Assembly: GCA_017617235.1 (NCBI GenBank)
Contig: JAFZWQ010000008.1
Span: 1 to 64,000 of the forward strand
Direction: 5' to 3'
Source: Bacteroidaceae bacterium
GTDB lineage: Bacteria > Bacteroidota > Bacteroidia > Bacteroidales > Bacteroidaceae
Length of the DNA stretch: 64,000 nt
The position numbers were made by a program, and so were the translations under genes. The notes under the pieces are model-generated. The model was given only the letters and a program-made list of their open reading frames with translations, ran no database searches and was not told the DNA's origin. Positions 40,001 through 46,839 of this stretch are shown here, piece by piece; position 1 is the stretch's first letter; every line of letters begins with the position of its first letter.

Positions 40001-40724
40001 CTACAAAGGCTTCAACCGCTTCAGCTGTATACTGACCAGGTGCTGTTCCAGTATTAGCTTTAAATTCATCTATATACTTTTCGTATTGATAATACAAATC
40101 TATAAGTTCGTTTTTGGCTGATGTAACTTCATCAACTAACGTACAAGGATAAAATTGCAGTTCAGCCAAATGCCAGTATGCCTTACCACTGATAGTAGCA
40201 TCGGCATACACACGCAGATATTGATAACCCTGAGGGTCGAAACCAGCGGTATTTATTTCTTCACCAGGTCCATTGTAGGGAGTATCGAATGTACCCAGCA
40301 ATTCCCAATCATCTTCTTGTTCATCAGGATCGTTACTACCATAGATGCTCCATTTGGTTACGTGATCTGCAACACAATAATCCTGAGAGTTGTATTTGTG
40401 AACACGACGGGTGAACTTCATAGAAATCAGTTCTTCATCGATAGGCTCTATCAGATTTATCTGGACATAGTGTCTGTATTTATTAGTATCACCATAGTTC
40501 CAGTTGGTGTGCCAATAGGTCTCGATGTCCTCGTCGATTAAGTGTTCCAGATTACCCTCGAAATCATGAGGAGCATTCCATGGGGAACTCAACTGCTCTA
40601 CATCGGTAATCAATGGTTCCGACTCGTCCAGTTCATAATCATACCCAGTTTTGTCTGTTTGGGAAAATGCTGTTGAAACTAACATTCCCATCAGCAAAAT
40701 CAAAAGAAATTTTAGCTTTTTCAT
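37050..40724 (-). CDS. Very large exported protein with two discoidin-like modules and type IX-like tail
   Basis: The protein has 1224 residues with a signal peptide (MKKLKFLLILLMGMLVSTAFSQ). Two discoidin/F5-8C-like modules (about 35-195 and 495-655) repeat the same blocks: LSSPWNAPHDFEGNLEHLID with TYWHTNWN, and LSSPWSAPHDWEGNIAHLVD with TYWHTNWN. Each is followed by an acidic helical linker. The middle and C-terminal parts are beta-rich and resemble trefoil or jelly-roll domains. The end (GKIYTIDGRMV to NGVKIVVK) resembles a type IX A-type sorting domain. No catalytic motif is seen, so a glycan-binding or adhesive surface protein is likely. It has its own terminator and lies behind the GH20 operon on the same strand. 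Confidence 0.82.
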   Translation of the reverse strand: MKKLKFLLILLMGMLVSTAFSQTDKTGYDYELDESEPLITDVEQLSSPWNAPHDFEGNLEHLIDEDIETYWHTNWNYGDTNKYRHYVQINLIEPIDEELISMKFTRRVHKYNSQDYCVADHVTKWSIYGSNDPDEQEDDWELLGTFDTPYNGPGEEINTAGFDPQGYQYLRVYADATISGKAYWHLAELQFYPCTLVDEVTSAKNELIDLYYQYEKYIDEFKANTGTAPGQYTAEAVEAFVEAMEAVDDADNMNDVDEIRELIELIKTSYQAVLDSVIPFTLADGYYRLRHALTFINSVPTGEFYDDGMPIYEDVSVNKYMYSTYRGDKIVARWSTPEDVDSDCPSLWKITNVDGLFDIVNCATDARFNKWDNSLSYLTMSKESNNLISVDLVENLEGNACVTLRVSTQDNGCLFHPLGHGISATSGYGTGVENDIIGWKNDVYRVSEWVFEPVDEDVALKIIEDYAPFKDHGAMVESFKVICDDAIEKLEIAKDQSYSSPLIENASQLSSPWSAPHDWEGNIAHLVDGNPLTYWHTNWNNNTDRQYLQIELNEPTYDLICMKFTRRLYNYDQKTVCTTNHPTSWSFYGSDDPQAEAADWELLAEFDTPFNAAGETVITDGFNPQGKKYLRLYGETNTDGNRYWHLAEFQLYPSPIQIIDPATSQYHMMGDVATTLEAILEKLKDIDPEEVTAEQYYELRTAYDAFIKMYVDPNPLRQKIEEVKDADNIIVLGTNPGFWRDNSSGENLANVIDAAKAYDEGGVYTAERSQAQIDAIDAAVENIKQSAIPVQTDKWYTIRFGTEEEYDKYNWKKDGNYPNYWIDNTYPDYPVTLGVYNEGNFGKYIAVAKREIVVLGKNDNGDDVKGNRIESIDKNEVALGQILHGIDLDFLNDKDMALFRFVNIGDSAYAIQNKATGLFLHSNTTLSVQPGLFTQVISGYGQNAFFVKTIEGKEMSPLHLAQNQTVLCTWGNKSGAGWTDADGRRGSFFVEEVEDVAANYTFGDFKMNFNSGNIYGCCFPVPITVKDPTQGKLWTVSGIERTPADNKKENVKITLGQITDPEVPAGRPFLYVASGEYYPEDGPDDAAPSDFSFSFNLVKKPQTDGYLKGTFDGKAIQENFLAVGSGHAEEALVFKDKDTKVGDNNVYITDINPEAGEFANKTDLVIEFNDNIEDGISTVLQQVAKTGKIYTIDGRMVSKSGNLNNLRNVQPGIYIVNGVKIVVK

Positions 40725-40862
40725 AAGTTTATGTGTTAAATTAGTTAGTATTTCATGTAAATTTACTCACTTTAACGTATACTTATTCATTAAGTAATTA
40801 AAATTTAACTAAAATTATTAATAAATATGTAAATACCTATGAAAACTGAATATAGTTATATG

Positions 40863-41858
40863 TTATAAACCCAATCGGGCGGATATTTCCAGCATGCGAT
40901 TGATGGGTCGGATGGCTTTTTCTGCAATTTGTGGGTCAACCTCTACCTGAGGCCACTCGTATTTCAGACAGTTGTATAGTTTCTGCATCGTCACCAACTT
41001 CATGTAGTTACATTCGTTGCAGGCACATGTGCTGTCGTTGGGTGGGGCAGGGATGAAGGTCTTTTGTGGACAGCGCTTCTGCATCTCGTGCAGAATGCCG
41101 CTTTCTGTAGCTACAATGAACTCTGTGGCATCGTCCTCGATGGCAAACTTCAACAGGGCTGCCGTACTGCCCACCTTGTCTGCTACCTTCACCACTGGTC
41201 CCTTGCATTCCGGATGCACCAGTATCTTGGCCTGGGGATGTGCTGCCTTCAGATTGAGTATTTTCTCCAGCGAGAACTTCTCGTGTACATGGCAGGCACC
41301 ATTCCACAGCAGCATGCTTCTGCCTGTAATGGAATTGATGTATCCACCCAGGTTCTGGTCGGGTGCAAAGATTATCTTCTCGTCCTTGGGGAACGATTCC
41401 ACAATCTGACGGGCATTGCCGCTGGTCACCACCACATCGGTAACAGCCTTTGTGGCTGCTGTGGTGTTTACATAACTGATAACGGTATGGTCGGGATGCG
41501 ACTTCACAAAATCCTCGAAGGCCTGTGCCTCGCAGCTTTCTGCCAGCGAACAGGTGGCATTCAGGTCGGGCACCAGAACAGTCTTATCCGGACACAGTAT
41601 CTTGTTGGTCTCGCCCATAAAGTGCACACCACACATCACTATGATTTGGGCATCCGTCTTTGCGGCCTGTTGTGCCAAAGCCAGCGAGTCGCCCACAAAG
41701 TCTGCAATATCCTGAATCTCACCATCCACATAGTAGTGAGCCATGATTACGGCATTCTTCTCACTTGCCATACGGCGGATCTCAGCCTTCAGGTCTGTGC
41801 CTTCCGGAATGGGCTCGTCAACATAGCCCTTGTCTTTCCATTCCTGCTTTATCAACAT
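40863..41858 (-). CDS. nadA: Quinolinate synthase
   Basis: The protein has 331 residues. It condenses iminoaspartate with dihydroxyacetone phosphate to quinolinate using a 4Fe-4S cluster. The likely cluster ligands are C103 (LNATCSLA), C188 (WNGACHVHE) and C282 in the C-terminal CACNEC motif; their spacing matches the family. MAHYYVDGEIQDIADFVGDS is the conserved substrate segment, and APDQNLGGYI and HPECKGPV are also present. The partner nadB is at 12568. The gene lies left of the DnaA-box cluster, transcribed away from it. Confidence 0.95.
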   Translation of the reverse strand: MLIKQEWKDKGYVDEPIPEGTDLKAEIRRMASEKNAVIMAHYYVDGEIQDIADFVGDSLALAQQAAKTDAQIIVMCGVHFMGETNKILCPDKTVLVPDLNATCSLAESCEAQAFEDFVKSHPDHTVISYVNTTAATKAVTDVVVTSGNARQIVESFPKDEKIIFAPDQNLGGYINSITGRSMLLWNGACHVHEKFSLEKILNLKAAHPQAKILVHPECKGPVVKVADKVGSTAALLKFAIEDDATEFIVATESGILHEMQKRCPQKTFIPAPPNDSTCACNECNYMKLVTMQKLYNCLKYEWPQVEVDPQIAEKAIRPINRMLEISARLGL

Positions 41859-42262
41859 TTCAATATTATTTTATTTTTATTATTTCTTTTATATAGAATC
41901 TTATAATGATGATGATGGGGTGTCGATAGTGTAGATAACTTTTTGCTTTTTTATTTGGATATTAAGTTATTGTGTTGGGAACAAAAGTTATTGTATTACT
42001 TATTTACATCACTCACGGCCACCTATCGGTTTAATATTGAGTCAGATATTGCTTTATTTCTATTACTTATTAACACGTGTTGATATCTGCAAAGTTAGTA
42101 ATTATTTTCTTTTTTAGTGATGAAAACTCAAGAAAATAATGTGAATATTCAATAATAATTATGGGCCATTGTTAATAATTCGGGAATATGAATCCTTTAT
42201 TGCCATTTTATTTGTACTTTTGCACAGGGTTATCAACACCCTTTGTTAATAACTGTGATGAC
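41859..42262. other. AT-rich intergenic region between nadA and trmH
   Basis: About 400 bases of AT-rich DNA between divergent genes with no coding frame of interest. The right half carries the DnaA-box-like cluster annotated separately. A TACTTTTG box at 42215-42222 could be the -7 element of trmH. No good -33 partner was found. Confidence 0.7.
42067..42252. other. Cluster of DnaA-box-like 9-mers, candidate origin of replication
   Basis: Six sites resembling the DnaA box TTATNCACA lie within 186 bases. Forward: TTATTAACA (42067-42075) and TTATCAACA (42230-42238). Reverse: TGTTGATAT (42078-42086), TGTGAATAT (42140-42148), TGTTAATAA (42170-42178) and TGTTAATAA (42244-42252). Four of the six fit TTAT(C/T)AACA exactly. 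They sit in very AT-rich DNA between divergent genes, as an origin would. By eye the + strand looks richer in C to the left and in G to the far right, which would fit, but this was not computed and nadB runs against it. The last two boxes overlap the leader of trmH. Confidence 0.45.
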
Positions 42263-42814
42263 ATGAGAAAATTAAGGATAACCGAGATGAACCGCCTCTC
42301 TGTCGAGGAGTATCGGGAGAGCCAGAAAACCCCTCTGGTGGTGGTGCTGGACCATGTACGTTCGCTGTATAATGTGGGCAGTGTGTTCCGCACAGCCGAT
42401 GCTTTCCGACTCGGGGGTGTCTGTCTGTGTGGCATCACAGCCCGTCCTCCCCATCCAGAAATCCACAAGACTGCCCTGGGTGCAGAAGATTCTGTCAGCT
42501 GGCAATATTTCGAGCGTACAGAGGACTGTGTAGCGTGGCTCAAGGAACAGGGGTACACCGTTATGGCCATCGAGCAATGCGAAGGAAGCACACTCCTTAC
42601 GGAAATTGAAAATGGAAAATTGAAAATGGAAAATGGGAAGTTGGCGGTGGTGCTGGGAAACGAGGTGAAGGGTGTGCAGCAACAGGTGGTGGATATGTGC
42701 GACGGCTGTCTGGAAATTCCCCAATACGGCACCAAGCATTCCATGAACGTCTCTGTCACAGCTGGCATCGTCATCTGGGAGTTGTGGAAACACCTTACGT
42801 CAAACGCAAAATGA
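42263..42814 (+). CDS. TrmH-family RNA 2'-O-methyltransferase
   Basis: The protein has 183 residues of the SpoU/TrmH (SPOUT) class, which methylates ribose 2'-OH in tRNA or rRNA with SAM. Motif 1 is VLDHVRSLYNVGSVFRTAD. Motif 2 is VVLGNEVKGVQQ, and motif 3 is IPQYGTKHSMNVSVTAGI with the knot-forming residues. Codons for IENGKLKMENGKL just before motif 2 (42602-42643) are six 7-base units, a repeat insertion in frame. The ATG at 42263 gives the usual N-terminus (MRKLRITEMNRL); an earlier in-frame ATG at 42188 lies ahead of the -7-like box. The exact RNA target is unknown. Confidence 0.9.
   Translation: MRKLRITEMNRLSVEEYRESQKTPLVVVLDHVRSLYNVGSVFRTADAFRLGGVCLCGITARPPHPEIHKTALGAEDSVSWQYFERTEDCVAWLKEQGYTVMAIEQCEGSTLLTEIENGKLKMENGKLAVVLGNEVKGVQQQVVDMCDGCLEIPQYGTKHSMNVSVTAGIVIWELWKHLTSNAK
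42602..42643 (+). repeat. Six heptamer units inside trmH
   Basis: The units are GAAATTG, AAAATGG, AAAATTG, AAAATGG, AAAATGG and GAAGTTG. The 42 bases are a multiple of both 7 and 3, so the reading frame is kept. The same repeat family appears between genes at 54375-54423 and at the start of tatD. Confidence 0.85.
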
Positions 42815-42821
42815 ATCAACT

Positions 42822-42971
42822 ATGGCATACACAGAAAGTTACAGTCAGTCAGAAGAATACAGGCGCGATGAACTGATCCGTGCCATAGAACATTCCATCA
42901 AGAACCTCACCCTCCAGGAACTCGAAGCCCTCTACTACGACATGTCCACCAAGAACTACATCTGGGAGTGA
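42822..42971 (+). CDS. Small hypothetical protein coupled to the RAYT gene
   Basis: A 49-residue frame, MAYTESYSQSEEYRRDELIR and onward, ends NYIWE. It is charged and helical (RAIEHSIKNLTLQELEALYY) with no signal peptide. It starts 7 bases after the trmH stop, and its own stop TGA overlaps the GTG start of the RAYT gene in the string GTGA. The placement and the codon use, like that of the neighbouring genes, argue for a real gene. Function unknown; a partner of the transposase-like protein is a guess from position. Confidence 0.55.
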   Translation: MAYTESYSQSEEYRRDELIRAIEHSIKNLTLQELEALYYDMSTKNYIWE

Positions 42972-44134
42972 AAAGAGAAATCAAACACAACCAACATAGG
43001 CGTTCATTTGCACACGACTATCGGGCCATAGGGATATATATGGTGACAATGGTTGTGGAGGGGCGAAAGCGCATATTTGGATATATCGATGGTTTTGCCA
43101 AGGGAAAGGTTGGAACAAACGAAGCGCCACACATGGTGCTATCGGAATTTGGAAAACGGGTATTATTGGAGGAAATTCCTAAGATAAATAACTTTTATCC
43201 AATGGTGGAAGTATGGCGTGTGACAATTATGCCAGACCATATTCATTTGTTGTTGCGAGTAAAAGCAGAATTACCAGAAGGAAAACATTTGGGAACAATC
43301 ATTAGGGGCTTTAAGACGGGTTGTTCACGAGCATGGTGGCAATTTGAAGACGAAAAAAAAACCAGCGGAGATACGCAGGGCACAACAGCAGGTAACAAGA
43401 AAGAGCCCACCGTGCCCGAGGTTTCTCCCTCGGAAATATCACCCACTGTGCCCGAGGTTTCTCCCTCGGGAAAAAAGATAGCAAAAGAACAGCGCCCAGT
43501 GCTTTTTGAAGCGGGTTATCACGACCGTATTATCAATCGCCCAGGAATGTTGAATAATATAAAGCGCTATATGGCAGAGAACCCTTTGCGGGCCTGTATT
43601 CGCGAGGAATGTCCAAAACTGATGGAACGGCAACTGCACCTTTTGATTGCAGGACGCGAATATGCGGCTTTCGGAAATCTCTTCCTGTTGAAATATCCCC
43701 AAAAGGAGCAGGTATTTTTCCACCGTAGGGATAAAGCCACAGGACAACCAACAGAACTTACGGAAACCTATCAACAAGAGCGAGCACAGCTTATTCGACT
43801 TGCAGAAGAGGGCACTGTGCTTGTAACGCCTGGTATATCCAAGGGTGAAAGCCTTATTGTCAACGATGCACTCGAGAATCATTTGCCACTCATCCTTGTT
43901 CAAAAGGAACCTATCACTCAATATTGGAAACCGTCACAACGCCGTTTCTATGCATGTGCATCGGGACGACTGCTCATCCTTGCCCCATGGAAATTAGATG
44001 AAGATTCAGATTATGGACGTTTTCATCGTCTCAACGACCTTGCCAAGGAAATATGTGAGGCAACAGAGACCCGCATCCTTAACTATAACGACCTAAAAAA
44101 CCCCACTCCCATCATACCGGGAGCGGGGAAGTAG
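42968..44134 (+). CDS. RAYT-like Y1 HUH transposase fused to an extra C-terminal domain
   Basis: The protein has 388 residues starting with GTG. The N-terminal half is a REP-associated tyrosine transposase: HUH motif H91-I-H93 in IMPDHIHLLLRV, FKTGCSRAWW, and catalytic Tyr probably Y201 in IKRYMAENPLRA. The metal-binding histidines and the Tyr are present, so the nuclease could be active. The linker (about 146-170) holds a duplicated TVPEVSPS unit encoded by two hairpins. Residues about 215-388 form a separate domain (EEGTVLVTPGISKGESLIVN, LPLILVQKEP, FYACASGRLLILAPW) that resembles the DprA/LOG Rossmann-like fold; this is inference. Such an extension is absent from standard RAYTs of 140-220 residues. 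The last codons are formed by a hairpin at 44101-44128. Confidence 0.85.
   Translation: MKREIKHNQHRRSFAHDYRAIGIYMVTMVVEGRKRIFGYIDGFAKGKVGTNEAPHMVLSEFGKRVLLEEIPKINNFYPMVEVWRVTIMPDHIHLLLRVKAELPEGKHLGTIIRGFKTGCSRAWWQFEDEKKTSGDTQGTTAGNKKEPTVPEVSPSEISPTVPEVSPSGKKIAKEQRPVLFEAGYHDRIINRPGMLNNIKRYMAENPLRACIREECPKLMERQLHLLIAGREYAAFGNLFLLKYPQKEQVFFHRRDKATGQPTELTETYQQERAQLIRLAEEGTVLVTPGISKGESLIVNDALENHLPLILVQKEPITQYWKPSQRRFYACASGRLLILAPWKLDEDSDYGRFHRLNDLAKEICEATETRILNYNDLKNPTPIIPGAGK
43406..43470 (+). repeat. Duplicated REP-like hairpin inside the RAYT gene
   Basis: Two 28-base units (43406-43433 and 43442-43469) differ at one base and are 36 bases apart, in frame. Each contains GTGCCCGAGG, the loop TTTCTC, and CCTCGG: a 6-bp (first) or 7-bp (second, 43451-43470) GC stem. 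REP elements are short stem-loops preceded by a conserved tetranucleotide, and RAYT enzymes act on them, so the placement is notable. Confidence 0.75.
44101..44128 (+). terminator. GC-rich hairpin at the end of the RAYT gene
   Basis: CCCCACTCCC (44101-44110) pairs with GGGAGCGGGG (44119-44128) at 9 of 10 positions around an 8-base loop. It encodes the final residues (NPTPIIPGAGK), so it is both coding and a likely terminator or repeat end. No clear T tract follows. Confidence 0.55.
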
Positions 44135-44151
44135 GGTAGTTTCAGTAAAAC

Positions 44152-45258
44152 TTACCTTGGGTAAATTACAAAACGGTCAGAATCTTCAATCTTTGCTCCT
44201 GTGCCTGGTATAAACCAAACAGGAGGTAAGAAACTCAACCAAAATTTAAAATTAGATCTGTTCAGTCCTCGGACATGAATGTCACCAGAAACTTTTATTT
44301 TTTCGCCTCCTTTATTAATATATAAAGGTCGTATTATTAGTCGTCCTTCTGATCCAGATATATTGGATTTTCTAACTTGAAGAACTTTGCATGTAACTGG
44401 ACAACCTATTAGATCTTTATTTGGTGCATTAACAACTGTAAAGAATGGTTTTATATCATTCAGGTTTACATTCGAAGAATTTATGCTAACTAATGCCTTT
44501 ATTGTAATTCCATCATCGGCTTCATTTATATTAGCATCCTCATTCTTTTTTACATCGTTATTATCTTTTTTTTCATCAGATATTTGTGAAGAAATAATAG
44601 TTATTGGTTTAGGTGGAATAGGTTTAATTATTGGCATCTCTTCGTTAGATAATGCCACAATCTTTCCAAATTCATTCCAAGGAGCCTTTTTCTTATAAAT
44701 ATCTACAGATTTTGCAGGTACATGTAAAGTAACATCATTGACATAAGAATTTTTGAAAGCAGCTTGATCTGTCATTGGTATTTTTTCCGCATAGCAATAT
44801 ACATCTGTCAACTCGGAACAATTTTGGAAAGCACCACTACTTATATTATTAACACTATATCCAATTTCAATTTTTTTCAATTTACTGCAATTAGAAAAAG
44901 TTTTGTTTTCAATAGTCGTTACGTAGTTTGGGATGATTATAGAATTCAAATTTTTACATCCGGCGAATGCTTGTTTTCCAATGCTTGTAACATCGCTTGG
45001 AATCTCTATTGAAGTTAGTTTATTACAATCAGCAAATGCTTTTTCAGCAATTGATGTAACAATATATGTATTCCCCTCGAATTTAATATCATTGGGTATA
45101 ACAATATTGCCAGAGTACTTATTAGTTGATGCTATAACTTCTGCAGTTTTACTATTTGTAAAAATATTAAAGTAGATACCATCAAGTTCGGCTATTAGTT
45201 GACTCCATGCACACATCGGCAAGAATGTCAAAATGAGTAATAAGAGTTTATTCTTCAT
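44152..45258 (-). CDS. BspA-type leucine-rich repeat protein
   Basis: The protein has 368 residues with a signal peptide (MKNKLLLLILTFLPMCAWSQ). About four LRR_5 units follow (IAEKAFADCNKLTSIEIPSD, IGKQAFAGCKNLNSIIIPNY, IENKTFSNCSKLKKIEIGYS, ISSGAFQNCSELTDVYCYA), then an Asp/Lys/Asn-rich linker (about 225-250). A C-terminal domain (about 255-368) resembles that of the small protein at 45328. LRR_5 proteins of this order are usually surface adhesins. The gene is noticeably richer in A and T than its neighbours and uses AT-ending codons heavily, a sign of transfer or of relaxed selection. Target unknown. Confidence 0.82.
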   Translation of the reverse strand: MKNKLLLLILTFLPMCAWSQLIAELDGIYFNIFTNSKTAEVIASTNKYSGNIVIPNDIKFEGNTYIVTSIAEKAFADCNKLTSIEIPSDVTSIGKQAFAGCKNLNSIIIPNYVTTIENKTFSNCSKLKKIEIGYSVNNISSGAFQNCSELTDVYCYAEKIPMTDQAAFKNSYVNDVTLHVPAKSVDIYKKKAPWNEFGKIVALSNEEMPIIKPIPPKPITIISSQISDEKKDNNDVKKNEDANINEADDGITIKALVSINSSNVNLNDIKPFFTVVNAPNKDLIGCPVTCKVLQVRKSNISGSEGRLIIRPLYINKGGEKIKVSGDIHVRGLNRSNFKFWLSFLPPVWFIPGTGAKIEDSDRFVIYPR

Positions 45259-45327
45259 AAAACTGCTTATTTAAGGTTTAACATAATACCTTTTATCTAT
45301 CGGAAATATGATAAAAGACACTGCCTC

Positions 45328-45828
45328 TTATAATTCTATTTGATATTCATCTGCTACAGAGAATTGATTATATACAGTTCCAGAAGGAATAACTGCATTA
45401 CCACCTTTTTTTGCCAAATATGCCAAGCATGGTGCGAATAATAGTAATCCGACGCTAAGCCCAACAGCAAGTACCTTAGTATGTTTGTTTTCTCCCTCCT
45501 CGGAAACTGTTCCAGAAAGATGTATTGTCTGGCCGTCCACACTTGTTGTTGAGAGATTCTTTAGTGAGATAGAACCAGGTTTTCCAACTCCTTTAGCTTT
45601 TTTGGTGACAACATTTGCATTAACACGTGTACCTTTTTTGATAAGCACTTTCCCATCCGATCCTTTTACATCAGCATCCACAATGGCATCTATTGTTTCA
45701 TTTGTCTTACTCGATATTTCAGACATTGTGCGGATGTAAACAACCGTTCCTCGTGTGAGGGGAGACGATGCAAAAATTGTGAGATTCAACACGGCCATTG
45801 CCATAAATAAACAACAAATTCTTTTCAT
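45328..45828 (-). CDS. Exported protein sharing a domain with the LRR protein
   Basis: The protein has 166 residues with a signal peptide (MKRICCLFMAMAVLNLTIFA). It starts with SSPLTRGTVVYIRTMSE, then DGKVLIKKGTRVNANVVTKK, GSISLKNLSTTSVDGQTIHL, a hydrophobic segment (VLAVGLSVGLLLFAPCLAYL) and VIPSGTVYNQFSV. The order (a G-T-x-V strand, a GxG strand, GG(D/E)xI, a hydrophobic run, then IP-G-T) matches the last 110 residues of the LRR gene downstream, so the two share a domain. No catalytic residue is evident. 69 bases separate the genes and they may be co-transcribed. Confidence 0.7.
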   Translation of the reverse strand: MKRICCLFMAMAVLNLTIFASSPLTRGTVVYIRTMSEISSKTNETIDAIVDADVKGSDGKVLIKKGTRVNANVVTKKAKGVGKPGSISLKNLSTTSVDGQTIHLSGTVSEEGENKHTKVLAVGLSVGLLLFAPCLAYLAKKGGNAVIPSGTVYNQFSVADEYQIEL

Positions 45829-46318
45829 AATTGTAATGTTTTATTGGTTAATAATAAATAAGGTTAATATAATAATCAGTATTTGGATTGGACACATAAA
45901 AAAGACGTGGACAAATTACTTCGTCTACGTCATCTGAGGTATTGGGGATAACCTATATTGCTTCAACGAGTAAATGCCCACGCCCGACGGCGTGAACTAT
46001 CTACTTCGGTTCTTGCAATATTATCTTCAAATTCCCCAATTGTCAGATGACAAGAATCAAAAGTGGATGTTCATCCTATATGTCCATGTTAATCAATCTC
46101 AGCCCATAGGCAATTCTGTTTTATGGTTTAGTAGGTTAATAGCTTATTAGCTTAACTCGCAGCAAATATAGTGATAGTTTCCGATACAACAAAGGTTTTG
46201 CCTTGTTTTCTTGCGATGATTGGTGACTAGAAAGCTGGTGAAGGGCAGGGCTACTTTTTTATTTAGGTAGTTTAATGATTCATTTTCAATATGATAACGA
46301 AAAAAAATTTTGGGGGTG

Positions 46319-46592
46319 TGACAATTCGGACAAATGGACAAGCATTTTTTTTCTCCTTCCCCCAGCCTCGAAGCCTCCTTGATGGGATTTGAAAACAATA
46401 GTTTAAGTAAATAATATTGATTATATATAATATTTTATAAGTATATATTGATTTAATTATTGATGATAATAATTATCGATAATAATATTTATTCAATAAA
46501 ATGAATATTCAATAATATATATCCTCTAATATATATAGCCCGCCGCGGAGGGGGTGTGCAAAAATTAATTGTCCATTTGTCCGAATTGTCCG
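46319..46592. repeat. Perfect 22-base inverted repeat enclosing an AT-rich core
   Basis: The left arm begins GACAATTCGGACAAATGG and ends with ACAA; the right arm at about 46571-46592 begins TTGTCCATTTGTCCGAAT and is its exact reverse complement. The core (about 46410-46530) is almost entirely A and T. The plan (arms, AT core, then the 60-base dispersed repeat) parallels the region at 371-886, though the arm sequences differ. Confidence 0.8.
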
Positions 46593-46642
46593 GATTCTGC
46601 AAATCACCCCCTCGCGAACCGTCTCACAATGCCTTATGAGAC

Positions 46643-46702
46643 GCGTCTCAACGCTAGGGGCGGAGCGTTACAACGCTAGGCGGGTAGGGATAGTATCGCT
46701 CC
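46643..46702 (+). repeat. 60-base dispersed repeat, copy 2
   Basis: Matches 739-798 at about 56 of 60 positions, beginning GCGTCTCAACGCTAGGGGCG and ending ATAGTATCGCTCC. A partial second unit (GGGATAGTAACGCTCCG) follows directly. Confidence 0.85.
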
Positions 46703-46839
46703 GTGGGTAGGGATAGTAACGCTCCGATGAGGGTGATGGGAGGCGGGGTTGTGGGGATTGGGATGCAAGTTTTTGGGAATTTGGATACGTTGTAAGGAGA
46801 AAAGTGGTATTTTTGCGGAAAGAAAAAGCAAGGAAAGGT

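Larger units (their letters stand above)
45829..46839. other. Long intergenic region with AT-rich inverted-repeat island
   Basis: A stretch of 1011 bases without a convincing gene. It contains a GACGTGGAC/GTCTACGTC dyad (45904-45931), a 22-base perfect inverted repeat around an AT-rich core (about 46319-46592), and a copy of the 60-base dispersed repeat (46643-46702). A minus-strand frame at 46147-46398 (83 codons) runs through the left arm and is probably not a gene. Confidence 0.7.

Noticed and set aside
42188..42262. Upstream in-frame start (MNPLLPFYLYF) for trmH
   Set aside because: It lies before the -7-like box at 42215 and across the DnaA-box-like sites. The family N-terminus begins at 42263.
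43406..43470. CRISPR-like direct repeats
   Set aside because: Only two units, in frame inside a coding sequence with a protein-level duplication and no cas genes nearby.
45904..45931. GACGTGGAC/GTCTACGTC dyad as a terminator
   Set aside because: It is upstream, not downstream, of the gene at 45328 and has no T tract. Its role is unclear.
46147..46398. 83-codon minus-strand frame starting MFSNPIKEAS
   Set aside because: It spans the left arm of the inverted repeat and has no start context. More likely repeat DNA, though a gene remnant cannot be excluded.
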